Source: JACDEA01 sp963742585 (lineage in GTDB: Bacteria; Actinomycetota; Acidimicrobiia; Acidimicrobiales; JACDEA01). From it: a stretch of 64,000 bases of DNA. The stretch spans positions 186,001 to 250,000 of the forward strand of contig CAVUMI010000004.1 in the NCBI GenBank assembly GCA_963742585.1, read 5' to 3'. Shown piece after piece: positions 9,658 through 17,724 of the stretch (its first letter is position 1; every line of letters starts with the position of its first letter). The translations under genes and the position numbers were made by a program. A model generated the notes under the pieces. It had not been told where the DNA came from, did not search any database, and saw only the letters and a list, made by a program, of their open reading frames with translations.

Positions 9658-11081
9658 ATCCGGTTGACGTCACCTTCGATGGTGATCGTCACCGCGGTGC
9701 CCACGAGTTCGTTGGCCTCGGCCTCGTCGAGACCGTCCTCCATGCGGGCATAGCACCGTGATCCGTCCGGTAGATCGCAGATGGCGACACCCCACTCGGG
9801 CGCACCATCCCGCCCGTGCACCACCGAGTACGCGGCGATCGTCGCCGGACCGTTGTAGGTATCGACGATCGTTCTCGCCGCCGGAACACGCGGCAAGGAC
9901 TCGCGCGGTGCCACCGGCGAGGGCGTCGTCGAGTAGGTGGCGAAGACGTGCTTCTGCATGTGCATGCCCACCCCGCTGACGAGGCCGACCGCGCCCGGGT
10001 CGGCGACCAGCACGTCGGCCATGGCCGCGATCGAGTGAGTCAAGTAGTCGCTGCCCGCGCCACCGGAGAATGGAAGCCCGCCGGTCACGGTGAACGGCGC
10101 GCGCCCGTCGTTCTGGGAGATGCCCAAGGTGTCGAGCGCGAAGTTCACCGAGCCGGCGAAGCAGCTGTAGAGGTCGATGTGGGCCACGTCGTCGATCGAC
10201 GCGCCGCACTGCTGCCAGGCCGATGCCATCGCGGCGGAGCGGGCCAGGTCGGCCCGTTCGGCAAGGTAGGGCGTGTCCTCGGCGTAGCCCCAGCCGCGTA
10301 GGTACACGCGTTGATCCGCGGGCACGCCCAGTGTGTCCGCCCGCTCATGGCTGCACAGCACCAGCGCGGCGGCCATGTCGACGTCCATCACCGAGATCAT
10401 CCACTTGGTGTAGGGATAGCCCACCATGCGATTGTCGGGCGTCGGCGTAATGAGTTCCTCGGCCGAGCGTTCCTGCTGGAACCACGCGTAGGGGTTAGCG
10501 GCGGCAACGCGCGACATCGGCGCGAGCAGCTCGCCCTCACGCCGCCGGTACACGTCGGGCGAGGCGCCGACCGCGGCCCGGCGAGCGATGTCGAGAAGCG
10601 CGAACGTGAGCCACGCCTCCCAGACCTGGTGGGCCATCTCGGCCGGATGGAACGGATCGGGGAACGGAAAGGCGGGCCGGTCGGGGTCGGCGTGGGACCA
10701 CTGCGGCTTCTCACCCGCCTTCTTGAGCTGGCGCCGAGTGGCGAGCGCCTCGGCGCCGGCGATGAGGGCGACGTCGCTCTCGCCGCGCAGGATTCGCTCG
10801 GCGGCTTGGTTGACGAGCACTTGGGGCGTTGATCCGCCGATGCCGCTGTAGAAGCGGCGGCCGTCGGGCAAGCCCAGGCGCTCGGCCAGCCGGCCCGGCG
10901 CGTCGTCGTATTGCCAGCTCTGGGTATAGACGACCGCGAGGTCGTCGATCGCGTCGAGCACACGGCCGTCGGCGGCCTCGCGGCTCACCTGTTCCCACTG
11001 GTCGAGTGGTTCGGGCGCGCCGTCCCGCCACGTCGCCTGCGCCCAGCCAACAAGGCACGGGGTTCGAGCATCAGTGGCCAC
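9654..11081 (-). CDS. Thiolase-family acetyl-CoA acetyltransferase-like protein (SCP2 type)
   Basis: 475 residues. The GTG start at 11081 shares one base with the stop of the crotonase gene. The N-terminus TPCLVGWAQATWRDG and the blocks SGIGGSTPQVLVNQAAERI, AHIDLYSCFAGSVNFALDTLG and TGGLPFSGGAGSDYLTHSIA match the sterol-carrier-protein-type thiolase family that acts in side-chain beta-oxidation of steroids and in other acyl-CoA pathways. The usual nucleophilic cysteine region reads STPQVLVNQ here without a cysteine, so this member may be a non-catalytic partner or act on CoA esters differently. It sits between crotonase and hydratase genes in a tight operon. Confidence 0.82.
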   Translation of the reverse strand: MATDARTPCLVGWAQATWRDGAPEPLDQWEQVSREAADGRVLDAIDDLAVVYTQSWQYDDAPGRLAERLGLPDGRRFYSGIGGSTPQVLVNQAAERILRGESDVALIAGAEALATRRQLKKAGEKPQWSHADPDRPAFPFPDPFHPAEMAHQVWEAWLTFALLDIARRAAVGASPDVYRRREGELLAPMSRVAAANPYAWFQQERSAEELITPTPDNRMVGYPYTKWMISVMDVDMAAALVLCSHERADTLGVPADQRVYLRGWGYAEDTPYLAERADLARSAAMASAWQQCGASIDDVAHIDLYSCFAGSVNFALDTLGISQNDGRAPFTVTGGLPFSGGAGSDYLTHSIAAMADVLVADPGAVGLVSGVGMHMQKHVFATYSTTPSPVAPRESLPRVPAARTIVDTYNGPATIAAYSVVHGRDGAPEWGVAICDLPDGSRCYARMEDGLDEAEANELVGTAVTITIEGDVNRI

Positions 11082-11896
11082 TAGCGACCCGACCAATTGG
11101 GTTTGCGCTTCTCGGCGAAGGCCTTGGGGCCCTCCTTGGCGTCCTCGGTCTGGAAAACCTGTGAGGCCAGTTCCGACTCGAGCTTGTACGCCTCCTTCAT
11201 CGGCAGAGCGAGCCCGCGCAACACGCTCTCCTTGGTGGCTCGCACGGCGAGCGGCGAGTTGGCGTTGATGCGGCGGGCCCAGTCGCGTGCCGTGTCCATC
11301 AACTGGTCCTCCGGAACGATCTCGTTGAGCAGCCCCAACTCGAGCGCCCGCGACGCGGGAAAGCGCTCGGCGGTGAGCAGGAATTCCATCGCCGCAGGGA
11401 AGGCCAGCTGGCGGGGCAGGCGCACGGTGGTGCCGCCCCCGGCAAACAGGCCCTGCTTGGGCTCCATCACGCCGAATGACGCATTCGGGGTGGCGATACG
11501 GATATCGATGCCGCCCAGCATCTCCATCCCGCCGGCGACGCAGTGCCCGTTCACCGCGGCGATGATCGGCTTGTAGAGCTTGGCGTTGCGCAGCACGGCG
11601 TCGGTCGAGTCGCGGAGCGAGACGCCCTCGAGCTCGGTGACCTCGCCGGCGGCAATTTGCTTCTGAAGCTCCGTGACCTGCGGGATGAACGACTTCAGGT
11701 CGGCGCCGGCGCAGAATGCGTCCCCGACACCGGTGATGATCGCCACCCACGCCTCGGGGTCCTCGCCGAATCGCCGCCAGGCCTTGGCCAGGTCGGAGAA
11801 ATGGATGAGGTCAAGGGCGTTCCTGGTCTCGGGGCGGTCGATGATGATCGTGACGACGTGCTCGTCGTCCAGCTCGTAGTGAATGGGCATTGGCAA
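11081..11896 (-). CDS. Enoyl-CoA hydratase/isomerase (crotonase family)
   Basis: 271 residues, intact. The oxyanion-hole segments are clear: GDAFCAGADLKSF near residues 57-69 and AAVNGHCVAGGMEMLGGIDI in the centre, followed by FGVMEPKQGLFAGGG and a C-terminal helical part. Crotonases hydrate enoyl-CoA or isomerise double bonds in beta-oxidation. It is the first gene of a three-gene operon with a thiolase-like protein and a keto-acid hydratase. The start at 11896 faces the divergent transporter gene, so the intervening 77 bases hold the promoters of both. Confidence 0.9.
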   Translation of the reverse strand: MPMPIHYELDDEHVVTIIIDRPETRNALDLIHFSDLAKAWRRFGEDPEAWVAIITGVGDAFCAGADLKSFIPQVTELQKQIAAGEVTELEGVSLRDSTDAVLRNAKLYKPIIAAVNGHCVAGGMEMLGGIDIRIATPNASFGVMEPKQGLFAGGGTTVRLPRQLAFPAAMEFLLTAERFPASRALELGLLNEIVPEDQLMDTARDWARRINANSPLAVRATKESVLRGLALPMKEAYKLESELASQVFQTEDAKEGPKAFAEKRKPNWSGR

Positions 11897-11973
11897 CGAT
11901 CTTTATCGCCTACGGGCGGAACGTGTGGTGGACTGGGGCGGAGTCCAAACAAGGGGGGCCGCGTGACGAGGCG

Positions 11974-12744
11974 ATGAGCAACTTTGGCGCTTCCGGTGGT
12001 TGGGGCCTGGCGGTGGCATCCAGCCTGATCATCGGCGCGCTCCTCGCTGCCCGGTTCACCCTGCCGGTGCGCGTCGCCGCGACCGTCACTGCGTTCGGCG
12101 GCGGCCTGCTCTTCTCGGCCGTCGCGCTCGAGCTGGTACCCGAGGCCGACGAGCTCGCCGGCCTCGGCATCACCGCGACCGGACTGCTGGTCGGTACCGC
12201 CATCTTCGCCGGGGCCGACCTCTGGCTGTCCCGTGAGCCGTCGACCGAGCATGTGCGTCGATCACGGCACGCGGCCGCCGCCGGACGCAAGATCCGGCCG
12301 ATGACGTTCGATCACGCACAGGCCGCCCGGGGTGAGTCGATCGCCGCCGGGATCTTCGTCGACGGGGTTCCCGAGTCGATTGCGCTCGGGCTGACCGTGG
12401 CCAGCGGACAGGTCGGCGTGGCCCTGCTGGTCGGCGTACTCGTCGGCAACATGGTCGAGTCCTATGGCGCCGTGCAGCCAATCATCGGCAGCGGTCACTC
12501 CAGGCGCTTCGCGCTTGGGATCATCGGTGGCATCGCGTTGACCTTGGCCTTGTCGACCCTGTTGGGGGGCACCCTGCTCGCCGATGCCAGCCCGGACTTC
12601 GTCGGCGCCGCGCTCGCTGTTGCGGCCGGCGCGGTTCTCGCCGTCGTGTCGATCTCGATCATCCCCTACGCGTTCTCCGAGGTCAGCCGCCTCGTCGCCT
12701 TCGCCGTCGCCGCCGGCTTCGTCGGCGGCTACCTCCTCTCCTAA
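11974..12744 (+). CDS. ZIP-family metal transporter-like membrane protein
   Basis: 256 residues from the ATG at 11974 (an in-frame extension upstream lacks a membrane segment and overlaps the divergent crotonase gene). About eight hydrophobic segments are visible. The fourth-helix motif AGIFVDGVPESIALGL corresponds to the metal-binding HxxPEG-type segment of ZIP transporters, here with aspartate for histidine, and a later segment reads VGNMVESYGAVQP. ZIP proteins import divalent metals such as zinc. The ion is not predictable, and the changed ligand makes another substrate possible. A strong hairpin follows the stop. Confidence 0.72.
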   Translation: MSNFGASGGWGLAVASSLIIGALLAARFTLPVRVAATVTAFGGGLLFSAVALELVPEADELAGLGITATGLLVGTAIFAGADLWLSREPSTEHVRRSRHAAAAGRKIRPMTFDHAQAARGESIAAGIFVDGVPESIALGLTVASGQVGVALLVGVLVGNMVESYGAVQPIIGSGHSRRFALGIIGGIALTLALSTLLGGTLLADASPDFVGAALAVAAGAVLAVVSISIIPYAFSEVSRLVAFAVAAGFVGGYLLS

Positions 12745-12753
12745 CCGCGGCGC

Positions 12754-12798
12754 TGTGTCGGTGTCAGGTTGCCGAATCGGCAACCTGACACCGACACA
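12754..12798. terminator. Long perfect hairpin with TGTCGGTG arm (copy 1)
   Basis: A 22-base arm (12754-12775) starting TGTGTCGGTGTCAGG is repeated as its exact reverse complement at 12777-12798, with one base between. CGGCTTTG follows. It lies between the converging transporter gene and a small secreted-protein gene, so it can terminate both transcripts. Two other hairpins in the window (13994-14037, 37282-37326) share the outer arm. Confidence 0.7.
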
Positions 12799-12813
12799 CG
12801 GCTTTGGGCGCCG

Positions 12814-13155
12814 CTACGGCAGAGTGGGGCAGCCCATCGGGAGCGGGCTGACCGGGGGGAGATACGTCGGGGTGTTGGCCGACACCGCGTATCCAACCCG
12901 AACGCTGGACGCGGTGCCGATGCCGTTGCCCGTGCACTGCACGATGACCGCGGCATCGACCGTGCCGCCACCCTCGGGAAGGACCCCAACGATGGCTTCC
13001 GAGAACAGCGGACCGCCAGACGTCGCCACGGCGGCCTTCTTGCCGGCGACGGGAGCGCTCTCCCAATACAACGCATGCGCGCCTTGCGCACCCAGTGCAC
13101 CGATGGTCAACAGCGCGGCCAATGCTCCGAGAATTACTCCGACACGTTGCTTCAT
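12814..13155 (-). CDS. Small secreted protein, paralogue of the gene at 14060
   Basis: 113 residues with a signal peptide: MKQRVGVILGALAALLTIG, cleaved after about AQGAHA. The mature part begins LYWESAPVAGK and ends PMGCPTLP, with two cysteines that could form one disulfide. I do not recognise a family, but the gene at 14060-14392 encodes a clear paralogue: same signal peptide, LYW start, QC-G block, YAVSA/YAISA and a C-P-LP end. The ribosome site is AAAGGGGG. The upstream region carries the GGGACA-CCCC-GGGG motif at the same distance (about 110 bases) as in the paralogue. Confidence 0.75.
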   Translation of the reverse strand: MKQRVGVILGALAALLTIGALGAQGAHALYWESAPVAGKKAAVATSGGPLFSEAIVGVLPEGGGTVDAAVIVQCTGNGIGTASSVRVGYAVSANTPTYLPPVSPLPMGCPTLP

Positions 13156-13264
13156 GACGTCCCCCTTTAGGTGGTGTGCCCGCGAGTGCGAACCCTGTCG
13201 TAAGCATGCGGATTCACATCACCTGAAGGAATGCCCCGCCGGGGGCCACACCGCTCCCGCCAAG

Positions 13265-13289
13265 GGGACAGTGTCGTCCCCACACGGGG
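13265..13289. promoter_or_regulatory. GGGACA-N7-CCCC-N4-GGGG motif (copy A)
   Basis: The motif lies between the divergent small secreted-protein gene (start 13155) and the secreted protein at 13405. The same spacing of three G/C blocks recurs at 14501-14525 and 35253-35277. GGGGAC and GTCCCC flanking the first half can also pair as an inverted repeat. A regulator-binding site is a reasonable hypothesis. Confidence 0.4.
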
Positions 13290-13404
13290 AGGGTCGCGGA
13301 AGATGCAGACGCCGGGCAGGTGGCTCTCAGCCGATCACCAGGTTCGGATCGCAGTGTGTCCCTTGCAGCCCGATTGACGGGCGCATGAGAGGAGACACAA
13401 GACG

Positions 13405-13965
13405 ATGGATGAGCGTGGCAGACGGCTACGGGCCTGGATCGTCGCCTCCGGCGTAGCAGCCGGGGCGACGCTCGGAGGCATCGGCGTAGCCAGTGCACAG
13501 ACTGACGGCAGTACCACGACGACACCCCCGGCGGCCGGCACCGCGCCGGCCCCGGAGGCCGGTGTCCGCGGTCCCGGAGGTCCCGGTGGCCCGGGTGGCC
13601 ACCACAAGGGCATGGGGATGGGTGGGATCCACGGTGAGTTCGTCACCGCCAAGCAGGGCGGCGGCTACCAGACGATCGCTACCCAGGTGGGCGAGGTCAC
13701 CGCCGTGAGCGAGTCCTCGATCACCGTCAAGAGCGAGGACGGCTACAGCAAGAAGTACTCGATCGACGACAACAACACGAACGTGAGTGCCGGCGATGAC
13801 GGCACCGAGGACGTGAAGGTCGGCGACGAGGTCCACGTCATGGCGATCAAGGACGGCGACAACTACCGCGCCGTCGAGATCCGTGATCACACCCAGGGTC
13901 AACGGATCCACGACCAGTGGCGCCCCGCCCGCCCCGCAGCGGCCCCGGCGACTGCACCCGCCTAA
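13405..13965 (+). CDS. Secreted protein with low-complexity linker and a small beta domain
   Basis: 186 residues. An N-terminal signal (WIVASGVAAGATLGGIGVAS, cleaved after about ASA) is followed by a Thr/Pro/Ala and Gly/Pro/His-rich linker (about residues 32-72). A domain with VGEVTAVSESSITVKSEDG and VKVGDEVHVMAIKDGDNY then resembles the DUF5666/OB-like repeat found in secreted actinobacterial proteins. The C-terminus is Pro/Ala rich. The ribosome site AGAGGAGA is strong. It lies between two paralogous small secreted-protein genes on the other strand. Function unknown; metal or polymer binding outside the cell would fit the composition. Confidence 0.75.
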   Translation: MDERGRRLRAWIVASGVAAGATLGGIGVASAQTDGSTTTTPPAAGTAPAPEAGVRGPGGPGGPGGHHKGMGMGGIHGEFVTAKQGGGYQTIATQVGEVTAVSESSITVKSEDGYSKKYSIDDNNTNVSAGDDGTEDVKVGDEVHVMAIKDGDNYRAVEIRDHTQGQRIHDQWRPARPAAAPATAPA

Positions 13966-13993
13966 CCCCGGTAGTCCCCAGCAACAGCCCAAT

Positions 13994-14037
13994 GTGTCGG
14001 TGCTCAGTCTCGCTTTTCGGTAGCTGAGCACCGACAC
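13994..14037. terminator. Hairpin with TGTCGGTG arm (copy 2)
   Basis: Arms GTGTCGGTGCTCAG (13994-14007) and CTGAGCACCGACAC (14024-14037) are perfectly complementary around a 16-base loop, followed by TTGGCTTTA. It is placed between convergent genes ending at 13965 and 14060. The outer arm and the trailing TTGGCTTT are shared with the copy at 37282. Confidence 0.7.
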
Positions 14038-14059
14038 TTGGCTTTAGGACGGGAGGCTC

Positions 14060-14392
14060 CTACGGCAGGGCCGGGCAGGCGGTCGGCACGGGGCCGACGG
14101 GCGCGAGGAACGACGGGTCGGGCGCCGATATTGCATAGGCGAGGTTGAACTTTGACTCGGCGCCGTCGCCCTTGCATTGGACGCCGGCGAGCGCATCAAT
14201 GGTGCCGGCGCTGGCGACGTACACCGCAGCGTCGAAGCCCGTGGGGCCGTAGTTATACGTCTGGATGATAAGGAGCTTGCCGCCGACGGGCGGGCTCGCC
14301 CAATACAGGGCCTGTGCTGCCTGTGCGCCGAGGCCGCCAAGGGTGAGCAGAGCGACCAGTGCCCCCAGCAAAGTCCCGATACGACGCTTCAT
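14060..14392 (-). CDS. Small secreted protein, paralogue of the gene at 12814
   Basis: 110 residues from the ATG at 14392, chosen because it gives the signal peptide MKRRIGTLLGALVALLTLGG and a CAAGGGGG ribosome site. The mature chain starts LYWASPPVGGK, contains VQCKGDGAESKFNLAYAISA and ends PTACPALP. The same architecture and about 45% identity to the 113-residue protein encoded 1.2 kb away mark a duplication. The duplication includes the promoter region, with its GGAATGCCCCGC block and GGGACA motif. No known family recognised. Confidence 0.75.
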   Translation of the reverse strand: MKRRIGTLLGALVALLTLGGLGAQAAQALYWASPPVGGKLLIIQTYNYGPTGFDAAVYVASAGTIDALAGVQCKGDGAESKFNLAYAISAPDPSFLAPVGPVPTACPALP

Positions 14393-14500
14393 GACATTCC
14401 CCCTTGGGATGCGAGCTCGCGAACCGAACTCCCGTCTCAGCGTGCGGGATGACGTCGTTTGGGGGAATGCCCCGCACGGGGCCCGCTTGCTCCCCCGGCG

Positions 14501-14525
14501 GGGACACCTTCGTCCCCTTCCGGGG
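14501..14525. promoter_or_regulatory. GGGACA-N7-CCCC-N4-GGGG motif (copy B)
   Basis: This copy sits 109 bases upstream of the start of the paralogous small secreted protein at 14392. That is the same distance as copy A from its paralogue. It may be conserved by duplication as well as by function. Confidence 0.4.
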
Positions 14526-14582
14526 GTCTTGTTGGCCGACGGTGATCTCGCGCCGAAGCGGGCCCCAACCGGCACTGGCATT

Positions 14583-14831
14583 TCAGGAGAACCCTTTGAC
14601 GATCATCCTGCGTTCGTGGACGAGGGCAAGGAAGTGCACCACCACTCCCGGTGGCTCGAGCCAAAACCGATACTCGTAGCCGTCCTCGATCTCGATGAGT
14701 TCGGTCACCGGCGGAGGACCCGAGTCGACGCACCTCAGGAGCCATTCCTCCACCAAACCAGCCTCTGGTGCGTGATCGTCAAGCCAGCTGTCGGCCTCAG
14801 GTTCGAGGCGAACAGCCCAGTTACTGCTCAG
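14583..14831 (-). CDS. Small hypothetical protein, possible toxin partner, CTG start
   Basis: 82 residues read from CTG at 14831, which overlaps the stop of the 54-residue gene upstream (CTGAGCAGTAA). A TAG ten codons upstream and the absence of any ATG/GTG/TTG before the conserved-looking part make CTG the only candidate. The product contains NWAVRLEPEADSWLDDH, VEEWLLRCVD, IEDGYEYRFWLEPPGVVVHF and ends RRMIVKGFS. I do not recognise the family; the size, the overlap with a smaller charged gene and the order resemble a type II toxin-antitoxin pair. A lost base or a frame error could also explain the odd start. Confidence 0.45.
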   Translation of the reverse strand: MSSNWAVRLEPEADSWLDDHAPEAGLVEEWLLRCVDSGPPPVTELIEIEDGYEYRFWLEPPGVVVHFLALVHERRMIVKGFS

Positions 14832-14985
14832 GACGAGATTTGGTTCGACGCCGTGCTATCGACTCCTCAACTGGGATCGCGCGATCCCAGCGTTCGGGGT
14901 CCTTCTCGAACTCGCGGCGCATGGTCGCCTCACGGTCGTCATCGCGCGGAGCATCCACACGTTCTGGGCGGCGCTGCGAAGCCAT
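14821..14985 (-). CDS. Very small charged protein, possible antitoxin partner
   Basis: 54 residues, ATG at 14985. The product is almost entirely charged (MASQRRPERVDAPRDDDR, then EKDPERWDRAIPVEESIARR). This resembles short antitoxins that fold only on binding a toxin, but there is no recognisable DNA-binding motif. Its stop overlaps the CTG start of the following 82-residue gene by eleven bases, so the two are translationally coupled. It lies 35 bases downstream of the large signalling array. Confidence 0.5.
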   Translation of the reverse strand: MASQRRPERVDAPRDDDREATMRREFEKDPERWDRAIPVEESIARRRTKSRPEQ

Positions 14986-15018
14986 AGTCGTCGAGTGTAC
15001 GACGCAGGTGTGCGGCCC

Positions 15019-17724
15019 CTACTCCCTGGCCGAGGCCGTGAGTTCGGCGAGCAGCCGGTCGCCGCCCGCGATGTCGACCGGCACGTCCATCGCCCGCGCC
15101 AGTTCGAGGCCTTCATTGGCGAGTTGGAGAGCCCGGCTCCGATCAGCTGTGAGACCACGCTTCGCAAGAAGCCGGGCCCACCCGTAGCGAACGCGTGGCC
15201 CCCAGATCGAACGGAGCCGATCGCAGGTGTCCCGTGCCTCGGAGAACCAGACCTCACCATCGTCCCACTCGGCAGCGACGCCGGCGAGGAGTCCCAGATA
15301 GAGGGCGACCGGACCGCGGTCGAGGACGCCGGAGATCACGACCTGATCGGCGAACGGTTGCAACATGTCGATGAGGCTGTTGGCGTTCGGTACATCCTCG
15401 AGAACCGCGGCGACACCCGCCCAGGCCGTGATCGCGTTCAACCACGGCCGCCCGCGCGGCGTGTCGGCGAAGGCCGCGGCAGCTGAGGCGTCGAAGACGT
15501 CACGAGCAGCGTTGATATCGCCAAGCTCGGCATAGGCGTAGGCGCGCCGCAGGCCCGCGGAGCGGCCCGTTCCATGTTCCAACGTTTCGCCAATTCGGCC
15601 TTGGAAAAGGCGCACGCCATAGATCAGAGCTTCATAGACCTCGACCGCCTGTGGGACTGCCCCGGCTTGGCCCGCGGCCAGCGCTGCCTCCGCGAACTCG
15701 TCCGCGGCGGTGATCTGCCCGGTGCCCAACGCCCGCATCGAGCGCTGCGTGAACGCGAGCCATCGGCTGCGAGGCTCGGCATCGGCGGTGAGCCGTTCGA
15801 GCGCGGCGACGCTGGCGTCGACGGCGTCGCCGTCGCCAGCTTGCAGATACGTGAAGCAGCCCACCCAGTGCGTCAGCGCGGACACATGCGGATCCTGCAG
15901 TTCGTCGGCGACGGCTGTCAGTTCGTGAAGATTGCGCAACCGTTCGGCCAGGTTGTCCGGCGCCCAGATCGTGTTGTTTCGGGCGGCCAGGACATCGGCC
16001 AACGCCGTCAAGTCGCCCACCGTGCGCGCCATCGCGAGGGCCTCGTCACTCAGCTGGACGCGGCGGTCGTAGTCAGTTCCGGACTCCGCCAGTTTCAGCG
16101 CGAGCGCAGCGGTGGCCCGAGCGCGCAGCGCGCTCGGCGCCAGATCAAGCAGAGAAAGAGCGCGTTCGAGTAGGGCAACACCGTGTTCATCGACGGCCAG
16201 ATCCGTCCAGCCTTCGCTAGTAACCAGGGCGGCGCGGGCCATGCGCTCGCCGTCACCGAGTTGTTCCGCCAAGTCGCTCGCCTCGGAGGCCATCTCTCGA
16301 TACCCGGCCTGGCCAGTACGGCGGAGTGCCTCGCCAAGGCTGATCAGCACATCACACCGCTGCGTCGTACCAGCCGTGCCGACGAGTTCGAGCGCGGTCG
16401 TGAAGAGGCGCGTGGCGTCATCGTTGGCGTGTTGCCCGAGGGCGACTTCACCCGCCGCGAATCGTGTAGTCGGCCGCCTTGCCAGATACGCCGGTCTGCG
16501 CGAAATGGCTCGCGAGAGCAGACAGGTGTTCGTCGAGAGCATCCGCGTGCACCTTCTCGACGGCGGTGGCCACCCGGAGGTGCGCATCCGAACGGCGTGC
16601 CGCACCCAGTGATGCGACAAGCGTCTCGCGGACCAGCGCGTGCGCGAAGCGGTATCGCTGTCCGTCCTCAGCAAGCAGGCCGGCGCTTTGCTAGCGAAAT
16701 CCAACGCGTCCAGCAGGTCGGCGTGGGCGATGTCACCGGCCGCCTCGACAACCGCGATTTCGAAGTCCTCGCCAATGATCGCCGCTGTGGTCAACACCGA
16801 TTGCGCGACCTCGGGCAACCGACGGATGCGGTCGCCCACGACGTTCTGGATGGTCGCAGGGATATCCCCATCGCTCGACTCGGCCCGATGACGTAACAGC
16901 TCACCGACGAAGAAGGGATTGCCGTCCGCGGCGGCGCAAACCGCTGCAGCCTCCGCCTCATCCGCCGCGAGCGCTGCTACATCGGATTCGGTCAGACCTC
17001 CGAGAGTCAGAAGTTCGACGCCCTGCTCGCGTCCGAAGTCGGCGAGGAGCTTGGCGAGGGCTTCGTCGACCTCGGTGTCCCGATACGTCCCGACAAGGAG
17101 GAGACGCGCTCCTTCGCTGGTACGCACCACGTGGCGCAGCAGCAGCAATGTGGTGCCGGTAGCCCACTGCAGGTCATCGATCACCAGAACCAGTGGCGAC
17201 GCAGCGAGCCAGCTGGTGATCGCTTCGAACAATCGGTAGCGCTCGGTCTCCGGGTCGGAGGACACCGTCGGCGTCGCTCCAGAGATCCGGTCTGCGATCT
17301 CGGGAACGAGGCGGATCAGCTCGCCGGGCCAGCGGCCGAGAGCTTCGGCGAGGTCGACGTCCGCGGTGTGATCGGCGTGCCAGCGCAAGGCTTCGACGAA
17401 TGGCTGATACGGGACGCCCATGCCCTCGTCGCACCGTCCGCCGAGCACCAGCGCGCCGTCGTGGTGAACGGCGCGAGCGAACTCCGAGGCCAATCGCGTC
17501 TTCCCCGCGCCGGGCTCACCGGCGAGTAGAACCACGTGGCGCTCGCCCTTACTGGCGGCCTGCCACGCCGCGTCGAGATCTGCCCGCTCGGTTGCTCGTC
17601 CGACGAACGCGAACTGCTCGGCGCGCGTGAGCAACCGCGGCAGTGGAACGGTTGTGAGCTCGCGCACCAGACGCTCGCCGACATCAATGTAGAGCTGCGC
17701 CTCCATTGTGCGGGCGAGGGCCAA
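15019..17724 (-). CDS. AAA ATPase-TPR unit 4 (C-terminal segment of the array)
   Basis: Begins ALARTMEAQLYIDVGERLVRE, the end of the previous TPR, then the linker VPLPRLLTRAEQFAFVGR. A STAND-type AAA domain follows: Walker A GEPGAGKTR, GGRCDEGMGVPYQPFVEAL, Walker B VLVIDDLQWA and sensor GTYRDTE. From about 16690 to 16480 the frame is temporarily wrong (two compensating shifts) before TPR repeats resume with GQHANDDATRLF. The C-terminus LARAMDVPVDIAGGDRLLAE ends the array at TASARE. Family members (MalT/LuxR-like ATPases) are signal-responsive switches in which TPRs bind the ligand or partner. No DNA-binding domain follows, so output must come from the kinase, cyclase or a partner. Confidence 0.8.
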   Translation of the reverse strand: MALARTMEAQLYIDVGERLVRELTTVPLPRLLTRAEQFAFVGRATERADLDAAWQAASKGERHVVLLAGEPGAGKTRLASEFARAVHHDGALVLGGRCDEGMGVPYQPFVEALRWHADHTADVDLAEALGRWPGELIRLVPEIADRISGATPTVSSDPETERYRLFEAITSWLAASPLVLVIDDLQWATGTTLLLLRHVVRTSEGARLLLVGTYRDTEVDEALAKLLADFGREQGVELLTLGGLTESDVAALAADEAEAAAVCAAADGNPFFVGELLRHRAESSDGDIPATIQNVVGDRIRRLPEVAQSVLTTAAIIGEDFEIAVVEAAGDIAHADLLDALDFASKAPACLLRTDSDTASRTRWSARRLSHHWVRHAVRMRTSGWPPPSRRCTRMLSTNTCLLSRAISRRPAYLARRPTTRFAAGEVALGQHANDDATRLFTTALELVGTAGTTQRCDVLISLGEALRRTGQAGYREMASEASDLAEQLGDGERMARAALVTSEGWTDLAVDEHGVALLERALSLLDLAPSALRARATAALALKLAESGTDYDRRVQLSDEALAMARTVGDLTALADVLAARNNTIWAPDNLAERLRNLHELTAVADELQDPHVSALTHWVGCFTYLQAGDGDAVDASVAALERLTADAEPRSRWLAFTQRSMRALGTGQITAADEFAEAALAAGQAGAVPQAVEVYEALIYGVRLFQGRIGETLEHGTGRSAGLRRAYAYAELGDINAARDVFDASAAAAFADTPRGRPWLNAITAWAGVAAVLEDVPNANSLIDMLQPFADQVVISGVLDRGPVALYLGLLAGVAAEWDDGEVWFSEARDTCDRLRSIWGPRVRYGWARLLAKRGLTADRSRALQLANEGLELARAMDVPVDIAGGDRLLAELTASARE

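Noticed and set aside
12584..13456. A 290-codon plus-strand frame spanning the first hairpin
   Set aside because: It runs out of phase with the transporter and then antisense to the small secreted protein, with no domain or ribosome site.
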